NCBI GenBank assembly: GCA_947477565.1
Contig: CANJUR010000043.1
Span: 1 to 39,187 of the forward strand
DNA length: 39,187 nt
From: Deltaproteobacteria bacterium
GTDB taxonomy: Bacteria; Myxococcota_A; Polyangia; Polyangiales; Ga0077539
Direction: 5' to 3'
Positions 18,264-25,717 of the stretch are shown in pieces (position 1 is the stretch's first letter; each line of letters starts with the position of its first letter). The position numbers and the translations under genes are program-made. A model generated the notes under the pieces. The model was not told the DNA's origin and did not search any database. It saw only the letters and a list, made by a program, of their open reading frames with translations.

Positions 18264-18647
18264 ATGAACATCAAAACCCTGGCGTTGGGTATGTTGGCAG
18301 TCGGGGCGGTCGCGTGTCAGGCCCCGGCGCGCCTCGCGGGGCGTTGGGTGCTGCTGTCGGGCAACGCACCCGTCGCGGTGGGCCAGGCCGATGCGCCGGC
18401 GGCAGGCGGTCCGCTGCGGCTGGTGCCCGGGTCGCCGGCGGCGGGGGCCTGCCTCGCGGCGGAAGAGTACATGCAGATGTTTGGTCCGGTGTGCCCGCAT
18501 GACCCCGAGGAGGGGCCACCCGGCTCGGACGTCGATGTGCGCTGGTACTGCCACGGCAACCTCGCGGTGCGAGTGCGCCTCGAGCGCTGCCCCAACCCCT
18601 CGCGCCTCCGGGTCGTCGAACTCGCCGTCGCGACCGTCGACCACTGA
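18264..18647 (+). CDS. small lipoprotein of unknown function
   Basis: A 127-residue protein with a signal peptide ending in the lipobox VGAVAC at about residues 17-22. The mature part contains five more Cys residues (GACLA, GPVCPHD, WYCHGN, ERCPNP). Not recognised. Start ATG 18264; the GTG at 18252 in the same frame falls inside the -10 box. The next gene follows after 63 bp. Confidence 0.72.
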   Translation: MNIKTLALGMLAVGAVACQAPARLAGRWVLLSGNAPVAVGQADAPAAGGPLRLVPGSPAAGACLAAEEYMQMFGPVCPHDPEEGPPGSDVDVRWYCHGNLAVRVRLERCPNPSRLRVVELAVATVDH

Positions 18648-18710
18648 CCCCCAAACCCCGCCACGCCCTTCATTTCGGTAATACCCACCCCCCCGCCTCA
18701 GGGAGCGCTG

Positions 18711-19334
18711 ATGTCCTACGACCCCTCTGAAAGTGAACCCTCGCGCAGGCCCCTTCCTCCGCACCTCGTCGAGGGCGTGCTCGCTGCGCTGCTGGCGATC
18801 TCCCTCGTGGCCAACGGGTTGCAGTATTCCCGCCCCCCGCACGTCGTCGAGCCCCCGTCGCCCGCGGCCGTTGCCGTGGTTCTGCCGCCTGCGCCGCCCG
18901 CGCCGGAGTGCCCTCCTGCGGTCGAGTGCCCCGCGCTGCCGCCCCCTTGTCCGACGGTAGCCACGGGCACCGGTACCGGGCACGGACCGCCGACGCCGCG
19001 CGAAGACGTCGCGCTCGCCCAGCAGGGCGAAGGGCAGATCGCCACTGCTGTCGATCATGGCGAGCGCGATCCGATTCATCGGGTGGCGCAGCGCAACGTG
19101 GTGACCGGCGTCGATCAGATCGTCACGTCGCACAGCCCTGCAGCCGCGGAGCGCTTTCTTCAGCGCAACCTTCCCTCCATCGCCAGCATGGACTGCGCCT
19201 TCCGCGACCCGGCGATGGCCGAGCACGTTCGCATGCAGCTTCGCCCGATGAACGCCCTTGCACGTCCCGCCAACCGCCTGTCCGAGACTGACCTGTTGCG
19301 GTACGAGAGGGAGCTGCGATGTCCACGCGAATGA
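18711..19334 (+). CDS. membrane-anchored protein with Pro-rich linker, unknown function
   Basis: A 207-residue protein with a good ribosome binding site (GGGAG) before ATG 18711. A single transmembrane helix (VLAALLAISLVANGL, residues about 23-38) is followed by a Pro/Val/Ala-rich stretch with repeated ECP words (PPAPPAPECPPAVECP, CP), then a polar domain of about 110 residues with one conserved-looking helix pair. Likely periplasmic. It overlaps the next gene by 16 nt, so they form an operon. Not recognised. Confidence 0.78.
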   Translation: MSYDPSESEPSRRPLPPHLVEGVLAALLAISLVANGLQYSRPPHVVEPPSPAAVAVVLPPAPPAPECPPAVECPALPPPCPTVATGTGTGHGPPTPREDVALAQQGEGQIATAVDHGERDPIHRVAQRNVVTGVDQIVTSHSPAAAERFLQRNLPSIASMDCAFRDPAMAEHVRMQLRPMNALARPANRLSETDLLRYERELRCPRE

Positions 19335-19789
19335 AGGTCTCGACGGTTCTGCTCCTCGCCCTGGCGGCCTCTAGCGCGGACTGCGCACGCAACATCCCGC
19401 CGCCGTGCCTCGGCGACGCGTGCCGTCAGTGGCCCCACATCGAGGTGCGCTTCTGGAAAAACCACGGCCCGCCGTCCGGCCGTCGCTACACCGGCGCTCT
19501 CTGCGTGCAGGTGGCCTTCGACTGCCCTGAAGAGGGCCGCCACCAGGTGTGGATCGAGCCGCAGGCCCCGCGCTGCACCACCATGCTCAACAACGACGGC
19601 GGCCCCGAGTGGCTGCGCGTGGAGAACGGCCGGCTGTCCATCCCGTGGCCCGCACGGTGTCTCGGGCAGCGCGTGGAGATGTACGTCTCCGCGCAGCCCA
19701 ACTTTGCGATCTGCACCGCGGTCAACAGCCAGCTACTCACGCCCGATCGCACCACCCTCGGCGCCGACCTCATCTTCCAGTGCCGCTAG
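19319..19789 (+). CDS. exported Cys-rich protein, probable lipoprotein
   Basis: A 156-residue protein with signal peptide VSTVLLLALAASSADC; Cys at about residue 22 may be a lipidation site, although SADC is a weak lipobox. The mature part has a Cys-rich beta-like domain (GALCVQVAFDCPEEG, RCTTML, ARCLGQRVEMYVS, FAICTAV, IFQCR). Its ATG lies inside the 3' end of the upstream gene. Unknown function; genomic pairing suggests that it acts with the membrane-anchored protein before it. Confidence 0.72.
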   Translation: MSTRMKVSTVLLLALAASSADCARNIPPPCLGDACRQWPHIEVRFWKNHGPPSGRRYTGALCVQVAFDCPEEGRHQVWIEPQAPRCTTMLNNDGGPEWLRVENGRLSIPWPARCLGQRVEMYVSAQPNFAICTAVNSQLLTPDRTTLGADLIFQCR

Positions 19790-19830
19790 ACACCTGATCG
19801 CCCGATCGGTCGCGCGCCTCCTCTACACCG

Positions 19831-20841
19831 ATGCCCACAGATCTCGTCCCGCTTCTCTCGCAGGCATTCGGGGCGCGTGGAGAACTCCTCGCCGCCCTCC
19901 ACCGCGAGCACACCGACGCCTATCGGCTCTTTCACGGCAGCGTCGAGGGAGCGCCCGGGATCACCGTCGATCGCTACGGCGACCTCCTGCTGGTGCAGTC
20001 GTTTCACGCGCCACTCGACGAGGCCGCTCAGGAGGCGCTCGCGGGCTTCTATGCCGACGCGCTTCCTGGACTCGCGCTCGTCTACAACGACCGCAGCCGC
20101 GGCGGATCACGCGTCGCCAACGACCTCCCGGCCGAGCAGCTTTCCGCGGCGATGCTCCCGCGCGTCGCGCACGAGATGGGCGTTCGCTATCGCATCCAGG
20201 CGAGGCACGCGGGGCAGGATCCGTGGTTGTTTCTCGACCTTCGTGCGGGGCGGCGGCGGGTGGCGGCGGAGGCTGCGGGGCGCGCGGTGCTCAACCTCTT
20301 CGCGTACACCTGCGGGGTGGGCATCGTGGCCGCGAAGGCGGGCGCGCGGGACGTGCTCAATGTGGACTTCGCCGCGTCGAGCCTCGCCGTCGGCCAGGAG
20401 AACGCCCGGCTCAACGACGTCGCCCCGCGGTTTCTCCAGAGTGACGTGTTTCCCGCGGTGCGTCAGCTTGCGGGCATCGCGCAACCGGCGGTGGTACGCG
20501 GCCGCCCGATGCCGCCGTTTCCGAAGCTGGAGGCGCGGCGCTTCGATGTGGTGTTTCTTGACCCGCCGCGATTTGCGAAGAGCCCGTTTGGCATCGTCGA
20601 TCTGGTGAATGACTACGCGGCGGTGTTCAAGCCGGCGCTGCTCGCGACGGCCGAGGGAGGCGTGATCGTGTGCTGCAACAACGTCGCGCAGGTGCCTCGC
20701 GACGAGTGGCTCGATCGCCTCCGCCGCAGCGCCGCCAAGGCCGGCCGCCCGGTGCGCGGCGCCGAATGGATCGCCCCGGAAGCAGACTTCCCCACCCGCG
20801 ACGGACAGGCGCCGTTGAAGATGGTGCTGCTGCGGGTGTGA
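19831..20841 (+). CDS. RlmI/RlmK-like SAM-dependent rRNA methyltransferase
   Basis: A 336-residue class I methyltransferase. The N-terminal third has the RlmI-type EEHD-like region (RLFHGSVEGAPGITVDRYGD). The SAM-binding domain follows, with AVLNLFAYTCGVGIVAAKAG (motif I), NVDFAASSLAVGQENARLN, and the catalytic motif IV VVFLDPPRFAKS. The Cys pair in VIVCCNNVAQ stands where RlmI has its catalytic Cys region. Compared with E. coli RlmI (396 aa) the N-terminal PUA domain is absent. The family targets cytosine C5 in 23S rRNA, but related members differ in target, so the exact site is uncertain. A hairpin (GCCTCG 20842-20847, CGAGGC 20859-20864) follows the stop and lacks a U-run. Confidence 0.85.
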   Translation: MPTDLVPLLSQAFGARGELLAALHREHTDAYRLFHGSVEGAPGITVDRYGDLLLVQSFHAPLDEAAQEALAGFYADALPGLALVYNDRSRGGSRVANDLPAEQLSAAMLPRVAHEMGVRYRIQARHAGQDPWLFLDLRAGRRRVAAEAAGRAVLNLFAYTCGVGIVAAKAGARDVLNVDFAASSLAVGQENARLNDVAPRFLQSDVFPAVRQLAGIAQPAVVRGRPMPPFPKLEARRFDVVFLDPPRFAKSPFGIVDLVNDYAAVFKPALLATAEGGVIVCCNNVAQVPRDEWLDRLRRSAAKAGRPVRGAEWIAPEADFPTRDGQAPLKMVLLRV

Positions 20842-21471
20842 GCCTCGAATCGGGGGACCGAGGCGAAAGAAGTGACGGAGGCGATTCTCCAGTTCGACCA
20901 CTTACCCGCGCACCGGCCTCGTACGGTCGTGCCGGGGGCCGCCCCTCGGCAAGCCGTTCAGGGCGCTACTTTTGTGCGCGTGGGCTCGCAGAGAGTGGGT
21001 AACACAAGTGTTCTGACGGTAATGCAGGTGTTCCCCGCGTCGCTGCTGATCAGGGAGCATGGACTTCTTCCGAAGCGCTTTTGATTGTCTGATAGACAAT
21101 CTTCATACCCAAGGATTGGTCGGCTCTCCCGAAGGCCCCTCTCGCCCTGAGCTCGAGCCCGCGGCAAGCCCGAAAGGTCATCGTGCTGACGGTATCCGAC
21201 GGCAATCCCGGAATGCTGCTTGCCCGCGAGGTCCGCTTGAACATGGACAGCAGCATGTCTGGTGTCTCGGGGGCCTTCGACGAGTCGGTCTAGACCCCCT
21301 GAACAACCGTCGGGGAGACCGTCGTAAGCGCTTCACCACACGTTGCATCCACAACTGGTTTCGTCGCCCCTGTGTGGCAATCGTCCGAAAGAGGTAATCC
21401 TGCGAATGGCAAAGATGGAAAGCCAGGTGCTTTTGCCAGGTTCACCGAACGATCCGACCACTCCCTGCCGA
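20842..21471. other. gene-poor interval, 630 bp
   Basis: No convincing gene. Short frames exist on both strands (for example minus 21050-21256 and plus about 21096-21293, ending ...GAFDESV then TAG), but they overlap each other and neither has a start with a ribosome binding site. Base composition is lower in G+C than in flanking genes. It holds the inverted repeat at 21083-21101. It could be the remains of lost genes or imported sequence. Confidence 0.5.
21083..21101. repeat. 8-bp perfect inverted repeat, 3-nt loop
   Basis: GATTGTCT (21083-21090), GAT, AGACAATC (21094-21101). AT-rich relative to the region. It may be an operator or a stem-loop; TTTT lies on its left side, not directly after it on the plus strand. 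Confidence 0.55.
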
Positions 21472-21615
21472 TCACCGAGGGGCGTGGGAATCGTCTTTGA
21501 CAGTCGAGGGCGACTTCTCATGCGCCTTGCGCACTCCGATCGCTGAACCGCCAAAAAACAAAACCATCCAGCACGTCACAAAGATACCGACCGCGAGGGT
21601 ATGAGAGTCAGTCAT
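21472..21615 (-). CDS. 47-aa single-pass membrane microprotein
   Basis: Reading left from ATG 21615 there are 47 codons and a TGA. The product begins MTDSHTLAVGIFVTCWMVLF, contains one hydrophobic helix of about 20 residues ending GGSAIGV, and has a charged tail (RKAHEKSPSTVKDD). The ATG overlaps the last codons and stop of the 63-aa gene by 8 nt, a typical coupled arrangement. A signal-like helix followed by a charged tail is unlikely to arise by chance exactly at that overlap. Function unknown; it may be a subunit that pairs with the 63-aa protein. Confidence 0.6.
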   Translation of the reverse strand: MTDSHTLAVGIFVTCWMVLFFGGSAIGVRKAHEKSPSTVKDDSHAPR

Positions 21616-21799
21616 GGCGTTGCCCGTTCTGCGCAAGCTTGGCAAAGCACGCGAGACTCAGGATCGAGGGAACCCAGATACCGACGAAGAGCCCTGCATT
21701 CTTGTCGGGTGCACCAAACGCTCCGAACCAGAGACCGATTGAGTAGAGGAACGAAACCCCGGTCGCGATGAGTACAAAGATGTCTTGACGCTTGAACAT
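21608..21799 (-). CDS. 63-aa two-helix membrane protein
   Basis: ATG 21799 has GGAG 8 nt upstream. The product starts MFKRQDIFVLIATGVSFLYS and has two hydrophobic helices, about residues 7-29 (IFVLIATGVSFLYSIGLWFG) and 37-54 (LFVGIWVPSILSLACFAKL), joined by AFGAPDKNAG. The pattern of positive N-terminus and Gly/Trp/Pro in the helices is that of real integral membrane proteins of this size. Not recognised. It is the first gene of a two-gene minus-strand unit, isolated in a gene-poor region and lower in G+C than its neighbours, which may mean transfer. Confidence 0.7.
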   Translation of the reverse strand: MFKRQDIFVLIATGVSFLYSIGLWFGAFGAPDKNAGLFVGIWVPSILSLACFAKLAQNGQRHD

Positions 21800-22188
21800 G
21801 AAGTGAACTCCGCCGTGCCATTCCGTGCCCGGGAAAGGCCGCCATCCAACACCATGGGACTGCCTCAGCCGAAGAGAATGAAAGTCTCTCTGCGGTGATC
21901 GGCTGGTCTTTACGGGAGCCTGGGCGGTGAACGCCCGTGATCGGGAAGTCAGATGAAAGTCCACCCCCGCGGGGTTCATCCCAAATCGGGGTTGGGCCGA
22001 GATTTGGTAGGCCATGCGTCGAAGCTCGCGCGACCTCAATGCCCACGAACAGCGGCGCCGGGCGCGAAGATCGACCCGACGGCGATACGGACCCGCTCCC
22101 TGGGCACCGCGGGCGGAGACAGCATCGGGCGCACCGTCGGTCTCCAGAGTAGGCGGTGACACCGTGATAGAAACCCCGAGACGCCCCC
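21800..22188. other. gene-poor interval, 389 bp
   Basis: No gene supported. Several overlapping frames on both strands lack starts or family features. A short inverted repeat, GGGCG (21922-21926) with CGCCC (21932-21936), is present. The left part should carry the promoter of the minus-strand microprotein pair and the right part that of the 22189 gene (TAGAAA at 22168-22173 is a weak -10 candidate). Confidence 0.5.
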
Positions 22189-22476
22189 ATGACCCAACCC
22201 CGGATCGCATATGACTCGCTCGAAACGTTCCTTGTGGCCCTGGAAGCGGCCGGGGTGCGCGCGGTCGGGGTGCGCGCGGTCAGCGAAATCCGCCCGGCGC
22301 CGACGCCCACGGGCCACGGCATCGTCATCGGCCACCAGCGCTGGGTCGATATCACCGGATACCGGTCCGGCGTGCTCTATGTCGTGCGGTTGCGCGACGC
22401 CTTGCCCGGGCCCGTCGCGGCCGATCTGGAGACGCGCGGGTACAAGGTTCGCACTGGCAGCGATAACCTCACCTGA
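22189..22476 (+). CDS. 95-aa protein of unknown function
   Basis: A short soluble protein from ATG 22189. No signal peptide or membrane helix. It has a mixed alpha/beta look (TFLVALEAAGVRAVGVRAV, GHGIVIGHQRWVDITGY, VLYVVRLRDALPGPVAADLE). The word GVRAV is duplicated by a perfect 15-bp tandem repeat at 22252-22266 and 22267-22281. The 89-bp AT-rich repeat begins 13 nt after its stop. Not recognised; coding is likely because of its regular third-position G+C. Confidence 0.65.
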   Translation: MTQPRIAYDSLETFLVALEAAGVRAVGVRAVSEIRPAPTPTGHGIVIGHQRWVDITGYRSGVLYVVRLRDALPGPVAADLETRGYKVRTGSDNLT

Positions 22477-22489
22477 CCCGCCCTCTCCG

Positions 22490-22578
22490 TCTTTCGTAAG
22501 TACTTTAATTTAGGGAATAAATATTACATAATCATGTAATATTTTCTTCTGGTTCCATGGTGTTTACGGTCACGGGGA
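22490..22578 (+). repeat. 89-bp AT-rich palindromic direct repeat, copy 1
   Basis: Aligns without gaps to 23431-23519 with about 12 differences. The core is an inverted repeat: arms 22519-22529 and 22534-22544 (11 bp, ending ACAT / ATGT) around AATC, followed by TTCTTC. An 8-bp palindrome AAGTACTT lies upstream (22499-22506), and CCATGG downstream. The block is strikingly AT-rich against the G+C-rich background. It starts just after the stop of the 95-aa gene. It could act as a stem-loop terminator, as a protein-binding site, or be a small mobile repeat. Confidence 0.9.
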
Positions 22579-22793
22579 TACCTCAGGGCGCTATGTACAC
22601 AAAGCGACGGAACTGAAGTCGGCGGCGTCGCGCTCACCGACGCGCAGGGCGGCGACAAACTTCGTCGGGCATCGCCCGCGCCTCCCCTGCGATGTCGAGC
22701 TCCTCGCGCGAGGTGCCCTCGGCTTGACACCCTCGCTCCGCCAATGCGATCCCCACCGCGTCGGGGATGACGAAGAGACGGAGAACACCAGAC

Positions 22794-23381
22794 ATGATGA
22801 CCTCACGAATTGCGCTCAGCGCGCTGACTGCGATGCTGATGGCCTGCGGCACCGGCGCCGGAACCACCACCGCCGACGCAGGAACCGGCGGCGGAACCAC
22901 CACCGACGCAGGAACCGGCACGCCCCCACCGACCGGCGGATGTCCCACGCAGACCGAGATCGCATTCAACAGCGCGGTGCGCGGATCGACGGTCGCGGGT
23001 TGGGACCAGAACCTCACGACGTGGTTCTCGCAGAGCAACGTCGCCTGCGCGCCCGCCACGATGAGCGCGTCGTACCCGGCACCCTTCGCCGTATTTTCGC
23101 TCCCGCAGCCGCGCACGACGGATTGGGACGTCGTGGTCACGCCCGACAGCGGCGTCGACATCAGCGTCGTCGCGTGGCAGCAGTCGTCGACCGACGGGTC
23201 GTGCTTTCCGGCGCGCGGCATCGGCGTGGTCAGCTGCGAGGTCTCTGGACGCGCAGGTCCCGGCGGTGCCGAGACCGTGCGCCTTCAGGCCACCACCAAC
23301 CCGTATCGCATGGGGATCCTGGTCACGACGCCGCAAGGCGGAACGCGCGGCGGATTCTCCGTCGTCGTGCGCAACCACTGA
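22794..23381 (+). CDS. lipoprotein with Thr/Gly linker, unknown function
   Basis: A 195-residue protein. Signal peptide MMTSRIALSALTAMLMAC ends in a lipobox. A low-complexity linker (GTTTADAGTGGGTTTDAGTG) is encoded by a near-perfect repeat of the DNA word ACCACCACCG...GACGCAGGAACCGGC. The rest is a beta-rich domain of about 140 residues with four Cys (GGCPTQTE, NVACAPAT, GSCFPARG, VVSCEVSG). ATG 22794 or 22797 follows GGAG at some distance; TTGACA at 22724-22729 may be its -35 box. The gene is bracketed by the two copies of the 89-bp repeat. Not recognised. Confidence 0.75.
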   Translation: MMTSRIALSALTAMLMACGTGAGTTTADAGTGGGTTTDAGTGTPPPTGGCPTQTEIAFNSAVRGSTVAGWDQNLTTWFSQSNVACAPATMSASYPAPFAVFSLPQPRTTDWDVVVTPDSGVDISVVAWQQSSTDGSCFPARGIGVVSCEVSGRAGPGGAETVRLQATTNPYRMGILVTTPQGGTRGGFSVVVRNH

Positions 23382-23430
23382 GCCTGCCCGCACCCATCCA
23401 GCCTCCGATCCGCCCTCTCCGTCCCCTTCA

Positions 23431-23519
23431 TCTTTAGTAAGTACTTTGGTTTAGTGAATAAATATTACACAATTGTGTAATATTTTCTCCTGTCTCCATG
23501 GTGTTTCCGGTCGCGGGGA
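23431..23519 (+). repeat. 89-bp AT-rich palindromic direct repeat, copy 2
   Basis: The second copy, 941 bp downstream of copy 1. Here the core palindrome is perfect over 26 bp (23460-23485), with arms ending ACACAA / TTGTGT. The T:A pair at 22529/22534 of copy 1 is C:G here (23470/23475), a compensatory change that keeps pairing. It begins 49 nt after the lipoprotein stop and ends about 160 bp before the promoter of the next gene. Confidence 0.9.
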
Positions 23520-23676
23520 AGACGTCTCCCTGCGCCGACCGCTGGGGGGAGCGCCCTCGCGGTGGGGTCGCTGGACGCCCTATCCGCCCTCGGCACGGTC
23601 AAGTGCGTTGCCAACTTTCAACAACCACGGCCCCCCCCGAAGCGCTCGGCCGCGAGAGAGAGCGGCAGCAACGTGC

Positions 23677-23706
23677 TTGACACCCCTCCGACCCGCCGCC
23701 TAGCGT
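23677..23706 (+). promoter_or_regulatory. candidate promoter, TTGACA-N18-TAGCGT
   Basis: TTGACA at 23677-23682 and TAGCGT at 23701-23706 with 18-bp spacing; the GTG start lies 12 nt after the -10 box. The similar word GCTTGACACCC also occurs at 22722 in front of the lipoprotein gene, so the two intergenic regions share more than the 89-bp repeat. Confidence 0.55.
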
Positions 23707-23718
23707 CTCTGTACGATC

Positions 23719-25206
23719 GTGCGACGAAATAAGGCTATTTTCGCTGCGGCACTGTGGATGTCTGCCGGGGTTGCGAGCGCGCAGGAGGTCGACGGGCCCG
23801 CCGCCGGGCCGCTGCACCTGCACTCCGAGACGGCCCGCATCGTCGATGTGGTGGACTCCTTTGACGCCGGGAGCCAGTTCAGCCTGCGACTCACCGCGGG
23901 ATACCAGTTCCAGCGTCGCGACCTGCGCATCCAGCGCGAGATGCGCGTGAGCAACCCGGGCACCAGCCTCGGCGTTCCGCAGTACGGCGACGTCGCGGAC
24001 TACAACCGCAGTACGCACACCCTCATGGTCAACGCCGAGGTCGGCCTCTTCCACGACCTCGCGTTCACCTTTGGCCTCCCGCTCGTGCTCTCCGATGCGC
24101 GCAAGTTGCGCCCCGTCAGCGGCGTCTCCGCCGACAGCACCCGCGCCGCCCTCGCCGACGGCTGGACCGAGGGCACCGGCAACCCGAACGCCACCACACT
24201 CTTCGACGCGTCTTTCGATAGCCCCGAGCGTTCGGGCATCGACCAGGTGCGCCTCGGGCTCCAGTGGTCGATCTTCAACCAGCAACGCGAGCGCAACCGC
24301 CCCACCTGGACGCTCTCCTTCGAGTGGCGTCCGCCAGTCGGATCGCTCCTCCGACCCTGCCGCCAGACCACCACCGGGACGTTTTGTCCCGACGCAGCGA
24401 GCGTTCCGACGACGCCGGAGAGCGGCAACACGGCGCCCACCGCCGCGGCGCGCTCGGCGCCCGCCAACCCCGCCCCGGGCATCTCCCGCGGGCTCCACGG
24501 GGTGTACTTCCAGACCATGGTCGCCCGCCGCTTCGGGTACGTCGAACCCTATGCCGGCCTCGATTTTCTCGCTGAATTCCCAGTGCGCGATAGCGGGTTT
24601 CGCTACGCCGACACCCCCCTCGGGCAGCTCGCCAACTTCCCGCCCCTCGTCGGCACTCTCACTGCGGGCCTGGAGATCATCCCATGGGAAAACCGCGAGA
24701 CCTGGCAGCGCTTGCTCCTCGATCTCCGCTTCCGCGGGTCGTACTACTCCCCGGGCCGCGATTACTCTGCCCTGTATGACGCCCTCGGTTCGTCGCTGAG
24801 CCGCCCGCTCAACCTCCCGGGGTGCCCCTCCAACGCGCGCTCCTCGGACGGCAGCTGCCAGACCGAGCGCAACGTGTACTTCGACGGGCTCACCACCACC
24901 GCGTCGCACGTTGTCCTCGGCGGCAGCGCGATGGTGTCCGTGCAGCCTGCGAAGTTTCTCCGCTTCACCCTCGGCGCGGCCTTCGCGTGGACGTCGCCGC
25001 ACACCATCACCAATACCGATGCCTGTAATCCCGGGCAGACCGTCCCGGCGGATCACCCCGAATGGCGCGGCGGCTGCTCGGGCAACAGCTCCCCAGACCC
25101 GACGCACCGCGCCGTGATCGACTCTGCCGGTGGTCGATTCCGCACCACCAACGACCTCACCTGGGACTTCTACGCCGCCATCGCGCTCACCCCGCGCATC
25201 TGGTAG
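23719..25206 (+). CDS. probable outer-membrane beta-barrel protein
   Basis: A 495-residue protein beginning at GTG 23719 with a Sec signal peptide (RRNKAIFAAALWMSAGVASA, cleavage before QEVDG). The mature part is rich in alternating polar/hydrophobic strands with aromatic ends, such as FSLRLTAGYQFQRR, HTLMVNAEVGLF, DLAFTFGLPLVLSD, IDQVRLGLQWSIF and LTWDFYAAIALTPRIW at the very end. A terminal aromatic (Trp as last residue) is typical of outer-membrane barrels. Two Cys pairs lie in loops. It may be a transporter or structural porin; no specific family was recognised. Convergent with the next gene across only 6 bp. Confidence 0.75.
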   Translation: MRRNKAIFAAALWMSAGVASAQEVDGPAAGPLHLHSETARIVDVVDSFDAGSQFSLRLTAGYQFQRRDLRIQREMRVSNPGTSLGVPQYGDVADYNRSTHTLMVNAEVGLFHDLAFTFGLPLVLSDARKLRPVSGVSADSTRAALADGWTEGTGNPNATTLFDASFDSPERSGIDQVRLGLQWSIFNQQRERNRPTWTLSFEWRPPVGSLLRPCRQTTTGTFCPDAASVPTTPESGNTAPTAAARSAPANPAPGISRGLHGVYFQTMVARRFGYVEPYAGLDFLAEFPVRDSGFRYADTPLGQLANFPPLVGTLTAGLEIIPWENRETWQRLLLDLRFRGSYYSPGRDYSALYDALGSSLSRPLNLPGCPSNARSSDGSCQTERNVYFDGLTTTASHVVLGGSAMVSVQPAKFLRFTLGAAFAWTSPHTITNTDACNPGQTVPADHPEWRGGCSGNSSPDPTHRAVIDSAGGRFRTTNDLTWDFYAAIALTPRIW

Positions 25207-25212
25207 CGCCGC

Positions 25213-25593
25213 TCACGGCGTGAGGTCGGCCACGCACACCCGGCGGGTTCCGGCGTCCGCGGTGAGGCCCCGGCAGAGCGTCCCGGGGCGACAGTCTGGA
25301 TCGTTCGTGCACGCCCGCAGGCAGCGCCCCGGGAGGCCGCCGTCGGCCACGGTGAGCGCCACGCCGGTTGCGCACACGCCGTCGAGCCCTGGGCAGTCGG
25401 TGTCAATCGAGCAGGGGAGGGTGCAGACGAGCGCCGGGGCGCCGGTGGTGCTCGCCGCCACGCGGTCGCAGCGCGTCTCGAGGCCGCACAACTCCATCGA
25501 GTTGCAGCGCCCATAGCTCAGCGGAGGCTCGTAGTTCTCCTCGCACCCGGCCAGAGCGAAGAGCAACAGCAGACCTGTGGAGAGGGAGCGCAT
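25213..25593 (-). CDS. small Cys-rich lipoprotein, paralog of the 13992 gene
   Basis: A 126-residue lipoprotein: signal peptide LSTGLLLLFALAGC, then about eleven more Cys in words such as YGRCNSMELCGLETRC, VCTLPCSIDTDCPG, GRCLRACTNDPDCRPGTLCRG and RRVCVADL. The order, the spacing (CT-PC----DCP, CLR-C--D--C) and length match the lipoprotein at 13992-14342. ATG 25593 is used; ATG 25608 is an alternative that adds five residues. It sits alone on the minus strand between a barrel protein and a toxin-antitoxin pair. Confidence 0.8.
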   Translation of the reverse strand: MRSLSTGLLLLFALAGCEENYEPPLSYGRCNSMELCGLETRCDRVAASTTGAPALVCTLPCSIDTDCPGLDGVCATGVALTVADGGLPGRCLRACTNDPDCRPGTLCRGLTADAGTRRVCVADLTP

Positions 25594-25680
25594 CGCGGCG
25601 CGCAGCATCCCGCGATTCCCCGGCGGGTCAACCGTCACCGGGGGCGTACTACAAACCCGGGAAAGCTCAGTGATGCTGCA

Positions 25681-25710
25681 TTGGTCGAGCCTTGCGATCG
25701 CGCGTACGCT
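25681..25710 (+). promoter_or_regulatory. candidate mntA promoter, TTGGTC-N18-TACGCT
   Basis: TTGGTC 25681-25686 and TACGCT 25705-25710 with 18-bp spacing. The box ends 7 nt before GTG 25718, which supports that GTG as the start of a leaderless message rather than the in-frame ATG 25673. Confidence 0.4.
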
Positions 25711-25717
25711 GCCGAGC

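Noticed and set aside
16941..19226. 761-codon open frame on the minus strand
   Set aside because: It runs antisense to three plus-strand genes with clear signal peptides, helices or starts and has no family features; long antisense frames are common in G+C-rich DNA.
21050..21293. Possible gene remnants on both strands in the 20.8-21.5 kb gap
   Set aside because: The two frames overlap each other, lack proper starts and show no family match; they cannot be told from chance.
22490..23519. Direct repeats as attachment sites of an integrated element
   Set aside because: Only one lipoprotein gene and no integrase or transposase lies between them, and the copies differ at about 12 positions, so they are not a fresh target duplication.
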